Shown: one piece after another, positions 1 through 11,531 of the stretch
Position numbering within the stretch: position 1 is the stretch's first letter
Layout of the letters: the number at the start of each line of letters is the position of its first letter
Assembly: GCA_964019135.1 (NCBI GenBank)
Contig: OZ025248.1
Span: 17,243,574 to 17,307,573, forward strand
DNA length: 64,000 bases
From: Arenicola marina
Taxonomy: Eukaryota > Annelida > Polychaeta > Arenicolidae
Reading direction: 5' to 3'
Program-made: the position numbers and the translations under genes
Notes under the pieces: model-generated
Database searches by the model: none
What the model saw: only the letters and a program-made list of their open reading frames with translations
Told to the model about the DNA's origin: nothing

Positions 1-3000
1 TGAGCCGGCTAAAGGGCAGTGACGAAGAGGGCGAGGAGTTCATGGATATCGAGCAGAGCACAGGCGAAGCAGAGGTTTCCCCCGGAGAGAGCTTAACCCC
101 CAGGTAGGTCATATTCCATTGCTCATCTTGTCGAATTTTAACTCTTTATGCCATTTTGACAACTGTGAATATTACAAAGGATTGGAAGCAGCGAGCGGGA
201 GCTCCTCTTTTGGTCTGCATTATACACCGCTCCCTGACGTACTATCGAAATTTCCACCACAACTTAGGGCTCCCCACCAAAAAGCGAGAAAAAGGCCACC
301 AATGGCAGCATGTATAGATAATCTATTGACCTGTGGCACCTTGTCTGTCGGTGCAGGCCGGCGCGCTCCTCCATGGCGACAGAGGAGGCGGAGAACGGTG
401 TCCGGGAGACTGTCATCCACTTCTACATAATGAGCGGAGCCTCCAACTTCTTCATGTTGGCCAAGACTGCATGGAGGAACTACCTAGTCGTAAGTGTGCA
501 AACCCAGGACAAAATACATTAAGTCTTTTTTTGTTGACAACTCTACTAGGGAGTGAACCATTTTACATTGTTCTTATTCATCGCCATTGCATTTATATGA
601 AGCATTGGTAGCATTAAACATTTTTTTATTCATATTTATATATACTTTGACTGTAGCTATAATTTTTTAGGCGAAATTGGATCGCATTGTTTTGCCACTG
701 ATTTACCGTTACAACGGTTGGTTTCAGAGGGGCACACTGGAGGAAGACCCGCGTTACGTGGTGCGCGTCACGCCGCAGACAGCACAGCCAGCCAGGTGAC
801 AACCGGTGGAGCTTATGTCACAGATATCGCCATGTTCGCAGTGTCTTTGTTTACGGCTCTCCACACGTTACCATGACACCGGTTACACTGGCACTGGGCG
901 CTATGAACGATGGCAGGTCTCTCCTGGGCTTGTAGTGAAAAGGAAAGAGTGTGGTCCATGATGTGGTCCTATTATTATGTCATATGGCAGCTACTACAAA
1001 TGTTGTAGTATTCCTACTACCACTACCGATACTCCTACGCCGACCAATTCTAGCTAGCTACTTTCACAACTAATGTTATCACTACTAAAATTAGATAAGT
1101 CACATTATGTCTTTATTTCTTAATTACGTTTTACTCCGCTTCAGTGTGAAATTAGAACTTCTCTTTCGTCAACTCAAAATGGAACTTCTCCACCCGGCGA
1201 ATACCATGGAGACAACATTTCACCTTTTGGACGAGCTGAAAGTGGCAACGGAGAGAACCTTCACTCTCAAGAAACTATTTTGGAAGGTACATGCAACAAT
1301 CAATTAAATTGTGTTATCTTTTATTTAAAACTTGAGTCTTAGTGGCCGTATTCATAATAGCTAGCGCAAGCAAGCTCTTAAGGTAACATGCATGCATATT
1401 CAAAGTCTATTTCAAGTATAGGATTAGGACTTTCATTTCGCGTAACAACCCCCATGAGACGTTTTCGGATTCGGAGTAAATATCAGCTGTACATAAATAT
1501 ATACAAGCAAAGAGAGGTTCGAAGCCTATTATGTCATGTCTTTAATAATTAAATCAGCTGCCCCACAAAATGAACGAATTAATTATTCAATGTTAACACT
1601 GAATGTATACTTCAAATTAAAGTTAATTTATAAGCGACGGGCTAAATGTCTGTTGCCAAGCAGAGCGCTCTTGGTGACCGCCCATCGGCTGCTGTAGTGA
1701 GTAGTTGTGACGTCAAAATGTTATAAACATGACGTCACAATGGGAGTTCCTAAGCAACCGAATGATATGCCACATACACGTGCATGGTATACGTCATCCC
1801 GCCAAAGATATTCTTTATGGCAAGCCGAAGTGAGATTAATTTTGAATATTAATCTAGATATATCCCATCGGAATATCTGAATTAATAAATATACGCTCGC
1901 ATTTATTAGGTAGCACCTATCCATATTAAATTATAATGACTAAACAATGTATCTTCCATTGCTTATAACTTTGCATGGTGTTCCCAGTATTTGCATCAAG
2001 TCACGTGTTACAGAGTCCAGAGTCGTTTCTGTTCCTGGTTCGGCAGTTACACAAGTATGTCCCTGTGTCACCATGCTGCACAGATCCGGCAGAGACCGGC
2101 GACTCACAAGCACAGGCCCAGCGAGCGGATGAACTTGAGTGAGTGCTTTTGTGGTGCTCTGCTCATATCGCACATAAATATATGTTCCTAATGTATACAA
2201 CTCAACATCATCAGAATTGTGGTTGTTGGCAACTGTTTGGTCTCTTATTCGAATGTAAGGCACGAGGTGATTGATGAGTACAAGCACTCGTTACTCACAT
2301 CACTAGCTTAAGCGGAACGCCCTCTGTCCGGAAATGAGTATGTCCATATGTCCATATGTTAGTAGCTTCAATATGACTGGTGCACACATTACCAGTATAT
2401 AAGTGATATCACAATCGAGTATCTACGATCGAGTATTTACAATCCAGTATCTTCCATCACATCGAATATTTCTGCCATTGAATTTCTACCTTTATATGGG
2501 GTAGATTTTCACGTGGTACTTTTTCTATCTCCTCGTTTTGTAATTTAAAGACCGGAAGCGTTTGATGTATATTTTAACACGCACTTGGGGTCACTGCGGC
2601 AAGGCAATGGAGGCGACTCAAGAGTGGGGGGTGGGGGGGAGGGCGACTCTATTATACTGGTGGGAGGCTTCCCTGGATGCCTGGCCTGAATGTTCAGACG
2701 GTACAGTCTTGACACTTGTTCTTGTGACTGTAACAGTCAAACATTCAGGCTACTGGATGCCAAGTAATGCTTGAAAGAGCTACATTTGTTGTGAAAATGA
2801 TGCACAAATAGAGCGGATATGTTTCATAAAAAGAACTAAGAAATTCATATAGTTACCCGGGGCCCGCCCGGTAGCTCAGTGGACTAGAGAGCTCGCATTG
2901 TGTGCTCTGGTCACCTGAGAGCCTAACGGCACGTGGATCGATAGTTCGAGCCCTGCTGTGGCCATTTCTGTGTGGTCGCAGGATAAAGATCCTATGTCTT

Positions 3001-6000
3001 TTTGTTCGCAAAGAGTGGTGGGCTACCCTCGGGGAAATGGCTCTACTCTCCCTTCCTTCTCCCATTGACGCGATATGACCAAAGGTGGCTAAACGTCATG
3101 AATATACAACAAACCAATCATAAAGTTACCCCACACAAGTAGTATTTTACATGTAAACCTACACCAGGTTTTAGTTCTGTCTGTTTGTACAACGGGTTGG
3201 GCGTGAAACAAAGAATAAACTAAGCGGGCCTGCGCGGTTTCTCGAGTAAAATGATGATAAGGTCAATATCTTGCCGCCCTCCCGATCCGCTCCACATCTC
3301 CACATCTCCCCGTCACCCACAGCGTCGTCATCCACATCTCTCTGTCGCCCACGCCACATCTTCACATCTCCTCGTCACCCACAGCTTCGTCATCCACATC
3401 TCCCTGTCACCCACTTCATATCTCCACATCTCTCCGTCACCCACAGCGTCGTCATCCACATCTCCCCGTCACCCACAGCTTCGTCATCCACATCTCCCTG
3501 TCACCCACTCTGCATCTCCACATCTCCCCGTCACCCACAGCGTCGTCATCCACATCTCTCTGTCACCCACAGCTTCCTCATCCACATCTCCCTGTCACCC
3601 ACGCCACATCTCCACATCTCCCCGTCACCCACAGCGTCGTCATCCACATCTCTCTGTCACCCACAGCTTTGTCATCCACATCTCCCTGTCACCCACGCCA
3701 CATCTCCACGTCTCTCCGTCACCCACAGCTTCGTCATCCACATCTCTCTGTCACCCACAGTTTCTTCATCCACATCTCCCTGTCACCCACGCCACATCTC
3801 CACATCTCTCCGTCACCCACAGCTTCGTCATCCACATCTCTCTGTCACCCACAGCTTCGTCATCCACATCTCTCCGTCACCCACAGCTTCGTCATCCACA
3901 TCTCTCCGTCACCCATAGCTTCGTCATTCACATCTCTCTGTCACCCACAGCTTTGTCATCCACATCTCTCCGTCACCCACAGCTTCGTCATCCACATCTC
4001 CCCGTCACCCACAGCTTCGTCATCCACATCTCCACATCCCTCCGTCGCCCACAGCTTCGTCATCCACATCTCCTCGTCACCCGCATCGTCGTCATCCACA
4101 TCTCTCTGTCACCCATAGCTTCGTCATCCACATCTCCCTGTCACCCACAGCGTCGTCATCCACATTTCCCTCACACCTACTCCGCGTCTCCACATCTCAC
4201 CGTCACCCACAGCTTCGTCATCCACATCTCCCCGTCACCCACATCGCCGTCATCCACATCTCTCTGTCACCCATAGCTTCGTCATCCACATCTCCCTGTC
4301 ACCCACAGCGTCGTCATCCACATCTCCCTGTCACCCACTCCCCATCTCCACATCTCCCCGTCACCCACAGCGTCGTCATCCACATCTCCCTGTCACCCAC
4401 TCCACATCTCCACATCTCTCCGTCACCCACCCCTTCGTCATCAGCATCTCTCCGTCACCCACAGCTTCGTCATCAGCATCTCCCCGTCACCCACTCCACA
4501 TCTCCACATCTCCCCGTCACGCACAGCTTCGTCATCAGCATCTCCCCGTCACCCACTCCACATCTCCACATTTCCCCGTCACCCACATCATCGTCATCCA
4601 CATCTCCCCGTCACCCACTCCACATCTCCACATCTCCCCGTCACCCACATCATCGTCATCCACATCTCCCCGTCACCCACTCCACATCTCCACATCTCTC
4701 CGTCACCCACCCCTTCGTCATCAGCATCTCTCCGTCACCCACAGCTTCGTCATCAGCATCTCCCCGTCACCCACTCCACATCTCCACATCTCCCCGTCAC
4801 CCACATCATCGTCATCCACATCTCCCCGTCACACACATCATCGTCATCCACATCTCCCCGTCACCCACATCATCGTCATCCACATCTCCCCGTCACCCAC
4901 TCCACATCTCCACATCTCCCCGTCACCCACATCATCGTCATCCACATCTCCCTGTCACCCACTCCACATCTCCACATCTCTCCGTCACCCACCCCTTCGT
5001 CATCAGCATCTCTCCGTCACCCACAGCTTCGTCATCAGCATCTCCCCGTCACCCACTCCACATCTCCACATCTCCCCGTCACCCACATCATCGTCATCCA
5101 CATCTCCCCGTCACACACATCATCGTCATCCACATCTCCCCGTCACCCACATCATCGTCATCCACATCTCCCCGTCACCCACTCCCCATCTCCACATCTC
5201 CCCGTCACCCACAGCGTCGTCATCCACATCTCCCTGTCACCCACTCCACATCTCCACATCTCTCCGTCACCCACCCCTTCGTCATCAGCATCTCTCCGTC
5301 ACCCACAGCTTCGTCATCAGCATCTCCCCGTCACCCACTCCACATCTCCACATCTCCCCGTCACCCACATCATCGTCATCCACATCTCCCCGTCACACAC
5401 ATCATCGTCATCCACATCTCCCCGTCACCCACATCATCGTCATCCACATCTCCCCGTCACCCACTCCACATCTCCACATCTCCCCGTCACCCACATCATC
5501 GTCATCCACATCTCCCCGTCACCCACATCATCGTCATCCACATCTCCCCGTCACCCACTCCAGATCTCCACATCTCCCCGTCACCCACATCATCGTCATC
5601 CACATCTCCCCGTCACCCACATCATCGTCATCCACATCTCCCCGTCACCCACAGCTTCGTCATCCACATCTTCCCGTCACACACTTCACATCTCCACATC
5701 TCCCCGTCACCCACTCCACATCTCCACATCTCCCCGTCACCCACATCATCGTCATCCACATCTCCCCGTCACACACATCATCGTCATCCACATCTCCCCG
5801 TCACCCACATCATCGTCATCCACATCTCCCCGTCACACACATCATCGTCATCCACATCTCCCCGTCACCCACTCCACATCTCCACATCTCCCCGTCACCC
5901 ACTCCACATCTCCACATCTCCCCGTCACCCACTCCACATCTCCACATCTCCCCGTCACCCACATCATCGTCATCCACATCTCCCCGTCACCCACATCATC

Positions 6001-9000
6001 GTCATCCACATCTCCCCGTCACCCACTCCACATCTCCACATCTCCCCGTCACCCACATCATCGTCATCCACATCTCCCCGTCACCCACATAATCGTCATC
6101 CACATCTCCCCGTCACCCACAGCTTCGTCATCCACGTCTCCCCGTCACCCACTCCACATCTCCACATCTCCCCGTCACCCACTCCACATCTCCACATCTC
6201 CCCGTCACCCACATCATCGTCATCCACATCTCCCCGTCACCCACATCATCGTCATCCACATCTCCCCGTCACCCACTCCACATCTCCACATCTCCCCGTC
6301 ACCCACATCATCGTCATCCACATCTCCCCGTCACCCACATAATCGTCATCCACATCTCCCCGTCACCCACAGCTTCGTCATCCACATCTCCCCGTCACAC
6401 ACTTCACATCTCCACATCTCCCCGTCACCCACATCATCGTCATCCACATCTCCCCGTCACCCACTCCACATCTCCACATCTCCCCGTCACCCACATCATC
6501 GTCATCCACATCTCCCCGTCACCCACTCCACATCTCCACATCTCCCCGTCACCCACATCATCGTCATCCACATCTCCCCGTCACACACTTCACATTTCCA
6601 CATCTTCCCGTCACCCACAGCTTCGTCATCCACATCCTGGAGACGCTGGCGCTGATGTTTCGGGAGACGGAGATCATGTCATCCAGAACCCAGATCCTGC
6701 AGGGCTCGGCCGGGCGGGCGGCACGTGACCTGTTGGCAGTCCTGGCGTGTTCCCCGGGACTCGCGTCCACCGCCCAACGCCAATCATCTTGGATCCTGAA
6801 TGACGAGCCAGAGGTACGTGCGGGGGGTTCACCAAAAGGAGGGGGGGTGGTGGGGGTGAGGGTCAAGAGACGATAGGAGGACATGAAATAATGTCAGTAT
6901 TCGTGGCTACTACTTCATGGCCGAGTGGTAGGACAATCGGGTTCCCGCTATCTACAAGAAGCAAAAACGGTTGAATACGATTTGACGCCTTACCCGTTCC
7001 ATCTCCTTACCAATTACAACAAACCGTCATATCGTTGTAACGTGTGTGTACTCTTTTATCCTGAGTGGCCGTAGACACCCGCTACAATACTATAGGTCTA
7101 TCGAATCACCTGCTTTTTGCGTTCTTAGAGCCATGTGACTTCTTCGTTTATCATATTTACTTGAGGTGTTCAGCTTGCAACTAACCTATATCTTCTTCAA
7201 AGTCGTACAGTAAACATAGCTTATGCAATAAATTGTCATATTATGGTAATCTCATAATCACGTAGGTAGAATCCATCAAAGTAACTGCGTTATAGCATAT
7301 TGTTCTATGTTTTCAGTTGACTGAGCTCCAAGACGAGTACATTCGTACCGCGGCGTCAGTATTGTTCGAGCTGCTTCTTGTGGCAGAACAGGTACAGCAC
7401 CCGCTTCAGGAGTAATTTAGGCTCAGCTTGACATTAGGGAACGGCATTGCCATTGCGTTCTCTTGCTTGTTAATTACATATCTTCTTAGTTACGAGATCT
7501 ATTTCCAATAATGAGGATACGGTTTGTATTTACGTAATTCATCTCTGATAATTGCGACACGGTGCATGGCAGCTTGAATCGAATCGCTTGCCTTTCGGGA
7601 GGAAGTATATAATTGTGGGTAAATGCTGGAGTAAACGTTTCGACGGATGTAGATTGCGACATCATTAACGCCCTGATCGTGCGTTGAACAAGCTACCACG
7701 ACGAACCATGGCCATGGAAACGCGTCATGAATATTATATTAGCAGTAATTAGCACAGGTCCGGCTTATATGCATAGGGTGTAAATGATTACTCATTAGGC
7801 AATGGATGATAATATAAAGTAAACAAGTGCTTACGTCATCACCGGCTGTGGGAGGCGTTTAACCCTGGATATCGTGTTAACGCCATGTAAACACTAACTT
7901 CTTCCTGGAAGTCTGTGCCAAGTGTGAACGCCGTGCGAACGCCGTGCGAACGTCGTGCGTACGCCGTGCGAACACCGTGCTATGTGTGGGCGCTGTGTGA
8001 ACGCCGTGCTATGTGAGGGCGCTGTGTGAATGCCGTGCTATGTACGTGTGGGCGCTGTGTGAACGCCGTGTTATGTGTGGGCGCCGTGTCAACGCCGTGC
8101 TATGTGTGGGCGCCGTGTGAACGCCGTGCTATGTGTGGGCGCCGTGTGAACGCCGTGCGCTGTGTGGGCGCCGTGTGAACGCCGTGCTATGTGTGGGCGC
8201 CGTGTGAACGCCGTGCTATGTGTGGGCGCCATGTGAACGCCGTGCTATGTGTGGGCGCCGTGTGAACGCCGTGCTATGTGTGGGCGCCGTGTGAACGCCA
8301 TGCCAAGTGTGAACGCCGTACGAACGCCATGCCAAGTGTGAAGGCCTTGCGAACCTGGATGAACGTCATGTATACTTCCACGCCGCTTCCTTCCACATGG
8401 CGTTCACACGAGATCCACAGGGCGTTCACACGAGATCCACACGGCGTTCACACGATATCTACATGGCGTTCACACGAGATCCACACGGCGTTCACACGAT
8501 ATCCACATGGCGTTCACACGAGATCCACACGGCGTTCACATTAGACACATTCAGACGTCACAAAACGTTCACACGTGTCTAGTTCACACACAATTAACAG
8601 ACCGGTCGCACTGGGAGTGGTTGTGCATGTTTGATACTGAATCTCTCAGTGTACTTGTTTTATTGCAGGCCTATTGGAGTTCTAGCAACGTGAGCACGAT
8701 CAGCGTTAACTGGTTAGTCCAGCAGCTTGATGAACTACCCACAACGGTGAGACACGATCAGATAACATCAAATTCAGCATATATCAACGCACCAAATTTA
8801 CTTATTGCAAAATATCCGACAATCGAGATATTTTTCCTCTCCAACTCCGATTTGGCCTCACGAAAAGGGGGCGTTTTGTCCCCTAAATTCAAATTTTGCC
8901 GACTAAAGGGCTACTTTGCCATCAAACGTCCGATATGCAATCAGAAAAACTGATTTTCCTTCCAGTAAATGGTCTTTGATTTGGTTGACATTTCCAACGG

Positions 9001-10342
9001 TGATATGGTGTACATTGTTCAGAGTAAAGCGGTAAAGCACCATTATGTCAACGGAATTTACTCCACGCCATGTGGGTACTTTCACTGTATCGCTGTAACC
9101 ATATATGTGTATGATATGACACAGAGTTTGTATACAATGAGAGGTATTACACTATTCAATGTTCACTTCTTCACTGCAGGATCAGTTTGTATCAGCGCTT
9201 GTGAAGGACGTCCTTGTGAAGATCACGAGGAACAAGTCGGACTCCCAGCTGACCCCTAATACGGCGGTGCTCCTCTACCAGGAACTGACCATCATCAAGA
9301 CACTGGTCACCAACAGCGCCAGAATCCTAGCCTTCATCCGGAACAACTTCATGGAGGAGTTTAAGTAAGTCATCATGTGCCATCCATTAAACCATTCTTT
9401 AAAAGTCATTATTTTAAGTGGACATGCTATGGCTATCCATAAGGACAGCTGCTGTAATATAAAAAAATAAAATAAAGAAGAGGATTTACTGTTACATTGT
9501 TGCAGCTAAGTGCGCGTTAGAGTGGTGCTTTGCGTAGTACGTACGTCATCCGTCCGGGCATAGTTGAAGCCACTCTCTGCCTTCGATTCACATCGCTGGG
9601 GGCTCCATTATCATCGTCATCCTACTCCCTCAACACATTTTCATACGGGCTCGCCGGGGCGGCGCTGCGCAAATTGATGGGAGAAATGCGCCGCGCATTT
9701 CTACAAATTAGTACCGGGGACTCAGCCTAAGCCTAATAACACACGCTATCGGGTGATGAAAAGAAAGAGTTCAGTCGCAATTATTAATTTGTCGAAAGAG
9801 TTTTGCTGTATTAAATACACGTAGCTCGTTATTTTTATGTTTTACCTTGAAAAATATAATGTTGCAAGAAATTACAGCTGATTTGACCTTTTTTTCATGA
9901 ATGTTGAAATTGGCCCCCGGCAGACAGCAGCGGTAAAAGCGAGTTTGCGTAGCGCCACCGGGCGGGGAGCTTGAGATGAGGCCTCTTACTAGTTAAAGTC
10001 AACATAAATATGATAAAATATTCTGAAGCAGATCAAAGAATGTGTCCAGCTCATGTAAGCGAGCAAATTATTACTTATAATTCAGAGCTTTGAACACAGA
10101 TACTGACAAGAAAACGAAGCAGTGGATCAAATCGGTTTAAAGTGGGGAGCATTCCACAGTCGAAATCTATGAAACCCTGCGTATTAATAATAAATGTATG
10201 TTGTGTTTAAAGGTACTTTATCCGGAGCCCCGTCGTCAGCAAGCAGCTGCCAAGCCACTATCTAATCCGTCCGTACATCATAGACACCCTCGATGACGTC
10301 ATCGATGACGTACTACAAAGACCCGTCCAACTCGCCGCCTGA
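1..10342 (+). CDS. Gene A: C-terminal part of an unrecognised helical protein (10 exons, 5' end outside window)
   Basis: Ten exons join in one consistent frame: 1-103, 357-489, 728-795, 1145-1286, 2047-2138, 6621-6813, 7317-7391, 8669-8746, 9180-9364 and 10213-10342. All borders are GT-AG, the phases match at every junction, and the last exon ends in TGA. The window holds 398 codons plus the stop. The product starts acidic (SDEEGEEFMDIEQ) and then becomes a run of amphipathic helices (FFMLAKTAWRNYLV, HLLDELKVATERTF, FVIHILETLALMF, YIRTAASVLFELLLVAEQ, LIRPYIIDTLDDVIDDVL). This resembles an ARM/HEAT-like solenoid, and I see no signal peptide, membrane segment or catalytic motif. I do not recognise the family. 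The intron before exon 6621-6813 is about 4.5 kb and is mostly minisatellite; the array's unit includes that exon's acceptor. Other introns over 300 bp (1287-2046, 6814-7316, 8747-9179, 9365-10212) show nothing else I can name. The gene converges on the QSOX gene. The exon structure is firm; the function is unknown. Confidence 0.85.
1705..1740. other. Inverted pair of TGACGTCA boxes in a gene A intron
   Basis: TTGTGACGTCA and its exact inverse TGACGTCACAA are separated by 14 bp. Each arm contains the consensus cAMP-response element TGACGTCA. This may be an intronic regulatory site or the chance core of a decayed inverted-repeat element. There is no further support. Confidence 0.3.
2859..3123 (+). 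mobile_element. tRNA-derived SINE, copy 1, with target-site duplication
   Basis: The head carries an A box (GGTAGCTCAGTGGACTAGAG) and a B box (AGTTCGAGCCC), as in a tRNA-derived pol III promoter. The long stretch between them suggests a tRNA with a long variable arm. A shared body follows (GGATAAAGATCC, CTCCCTTCCTTCTCCCATTG) and an A-rich tail. An 8-bp direct repeat, AGTTACCC, lies at 2851-2858 and 3124-3131 and looks like the target duplication. Two clear relatives lie at about 25415-25636 and 32983-33234 on the minus strand. This copy sits in a gene A intron. Confidence 0.85.
3288..6636 (+). repeat. 3.3-kb minisatellite whose unit contains the splice acceptor of a gene A exon
   Basis: Variants of a roughly 32-bp unit (CCGTCACCCACAG, then CTTCGTCATCCACATCT) are mixed with a shorter unit built on CACTCCACATCTCCACATCT. 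The array runs directly into the exon at 6621: the last copy supplies TCACCCACAG as acceptor and CTTCGTCATCCACATC as the first 16 bases of that exon. The array therefore copies the intron-exon border. Copies that keep CACAG before CTTCGTC or CGTCGTC are dense at about 3.3-4.5 kb. Nearer the exon most copies read CACATCATCGTC, which lacks the AG. Long plus-strand open frames here come from the repeat and are not taken as genes. Confidence 0.95.
7913..8548. repeat. Two facing minisatellites in a gene A intron
   Basis: From about 7913 to 8352 a 29-bp unit built on GTGTGAACGCCGTGCTATG repeats about 15 times. From about 8397 to 8548 a 22-bp unit built on GGCGTTCACACGAGATCCAC repeats about 7 times. 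GGCGTTCACACG is the reverse complement of CGTGTGAACGCC, so the second array is an inverted relative of the first. The pair lies between the gene A exons ending at 7391 and starting at 8669. Confidence 0.9.
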
Positions 10343-11531
10343 TTGGTTGTTACGCCGATATCTCGTCTGCGCTATGATGTGTGATACTGCGAACGTCTGA
10401 CATACCTATAAATGAAATATCCCGTTTCAAAGGACGCTTTGTTGCGAGGAATCACCTATATACGCCAAAATTCATGCAAAAAATTGAAACAATGTGAATA
10501 AACCTATATAATATAAGAATACTTTTATTGTTGTTTATACATGCTAGCCTTAACTCCAATATCAAGATGCCTCATTAAAGTGTTTGTGCCACGATGTTGT
10601 CTTGCTCAGAGTTAACTTGGTTTAGGGAAGATAAACAAATGACAATTTGTTTTAATGGGAGTTTACAGCCTTTATTCCACTATATCACTATAAACGGGTT
10701 CGTTAAAGTAGCAAAAGTGAGGTCCGGCGGGTTTATTTCTGGGAGCATTGCATCTGAGCGTTATTTTAAAATTCCCCAATGATGTCACAAGATTGACAGG
10801 TGAGCTTTGATGCAGTGCGTAGACATCTGTGGTCGAGGGCGTGTATTGTTTTTATGGTTGAATGCGTCTCGTTGAGTTCAAGCCAATGAGCAGACAGAAT
10901 CTGAGTCTCAATATAAAAGCACGTGGGTTTGTATTCCCCTTTGACGTCACTTTCCTCGCTCGCAGAAGTTAAATTGGTAAGTACGAAAACAAGTGGAAAA
11001 AGTATGCCCGTCTATTATTTGGGGTGTTACAGCTCGATAATATAAGCGCGGACACACAGAAGATTAATATGAGCTAAAGTTGTTTAGGCGTGGCACGAAC
11101 ACTTTAAGCCTCGATGGATTCATATTTGGCTTTCCATTCAATCGACGTTACGTTTAAATAGGACGCTTTAATCTCTGTAGATATATCCCGAGAACGCTGA
11201 TAGTAGAGCGCAAACCATGGCGTCGGGAACAGCTCCCTACCCTTGACGAAGAAAGGCTTGATATATAAATCCTTCACAACACAGGTCGGAAATAACCGAA
11301 CGCCTTACGTATTAGGCCACGGGGTGACTCCAAGATACGAACGGACAGCATACGACCGACGACTACAAACGTGTGTTACATACCTCCTTACACAAAAATC
11401 ATTATCCCACACAAGTGTATAATATGACGATCACTGATGCGTAAAAATTAAGTAATCATACGTCGTAATCGTTGTTACACTTCAAAATCTGCATCACACA
11501 ATTTTTTGTGCAATGGAATTAAAGTCACCGT
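10343..11531. other. Intergenic stretch between two convergent genes
   Basis: This holds the 3' flanks of gene A (+) and QSOX (-). A plus-strand AATAAA lies at 10497-10502. Minus-strand AATAAA hexamers lie at 10529-10524 and 10737-10732 and could serve QSOX, which would give it a 3' UTR of roughly 0.8-1 kb. No coding exon was recognised. Confidence 0.55.
10497..10502 (+). terminator. Probable polyadenylation signal of gene A
   Basis: A canonical AATAAA lies about 155 bases after the gene A stop codon. No transcript evidence is available. Confidence 0.55.

Noticed and set aside
3251-4276. 341-codon open frame in the first part of the gene A minisatellite
   Set aside because: It reads the intronic array in a frame unrelated to the exon at 6621 and is explained by the repeat.
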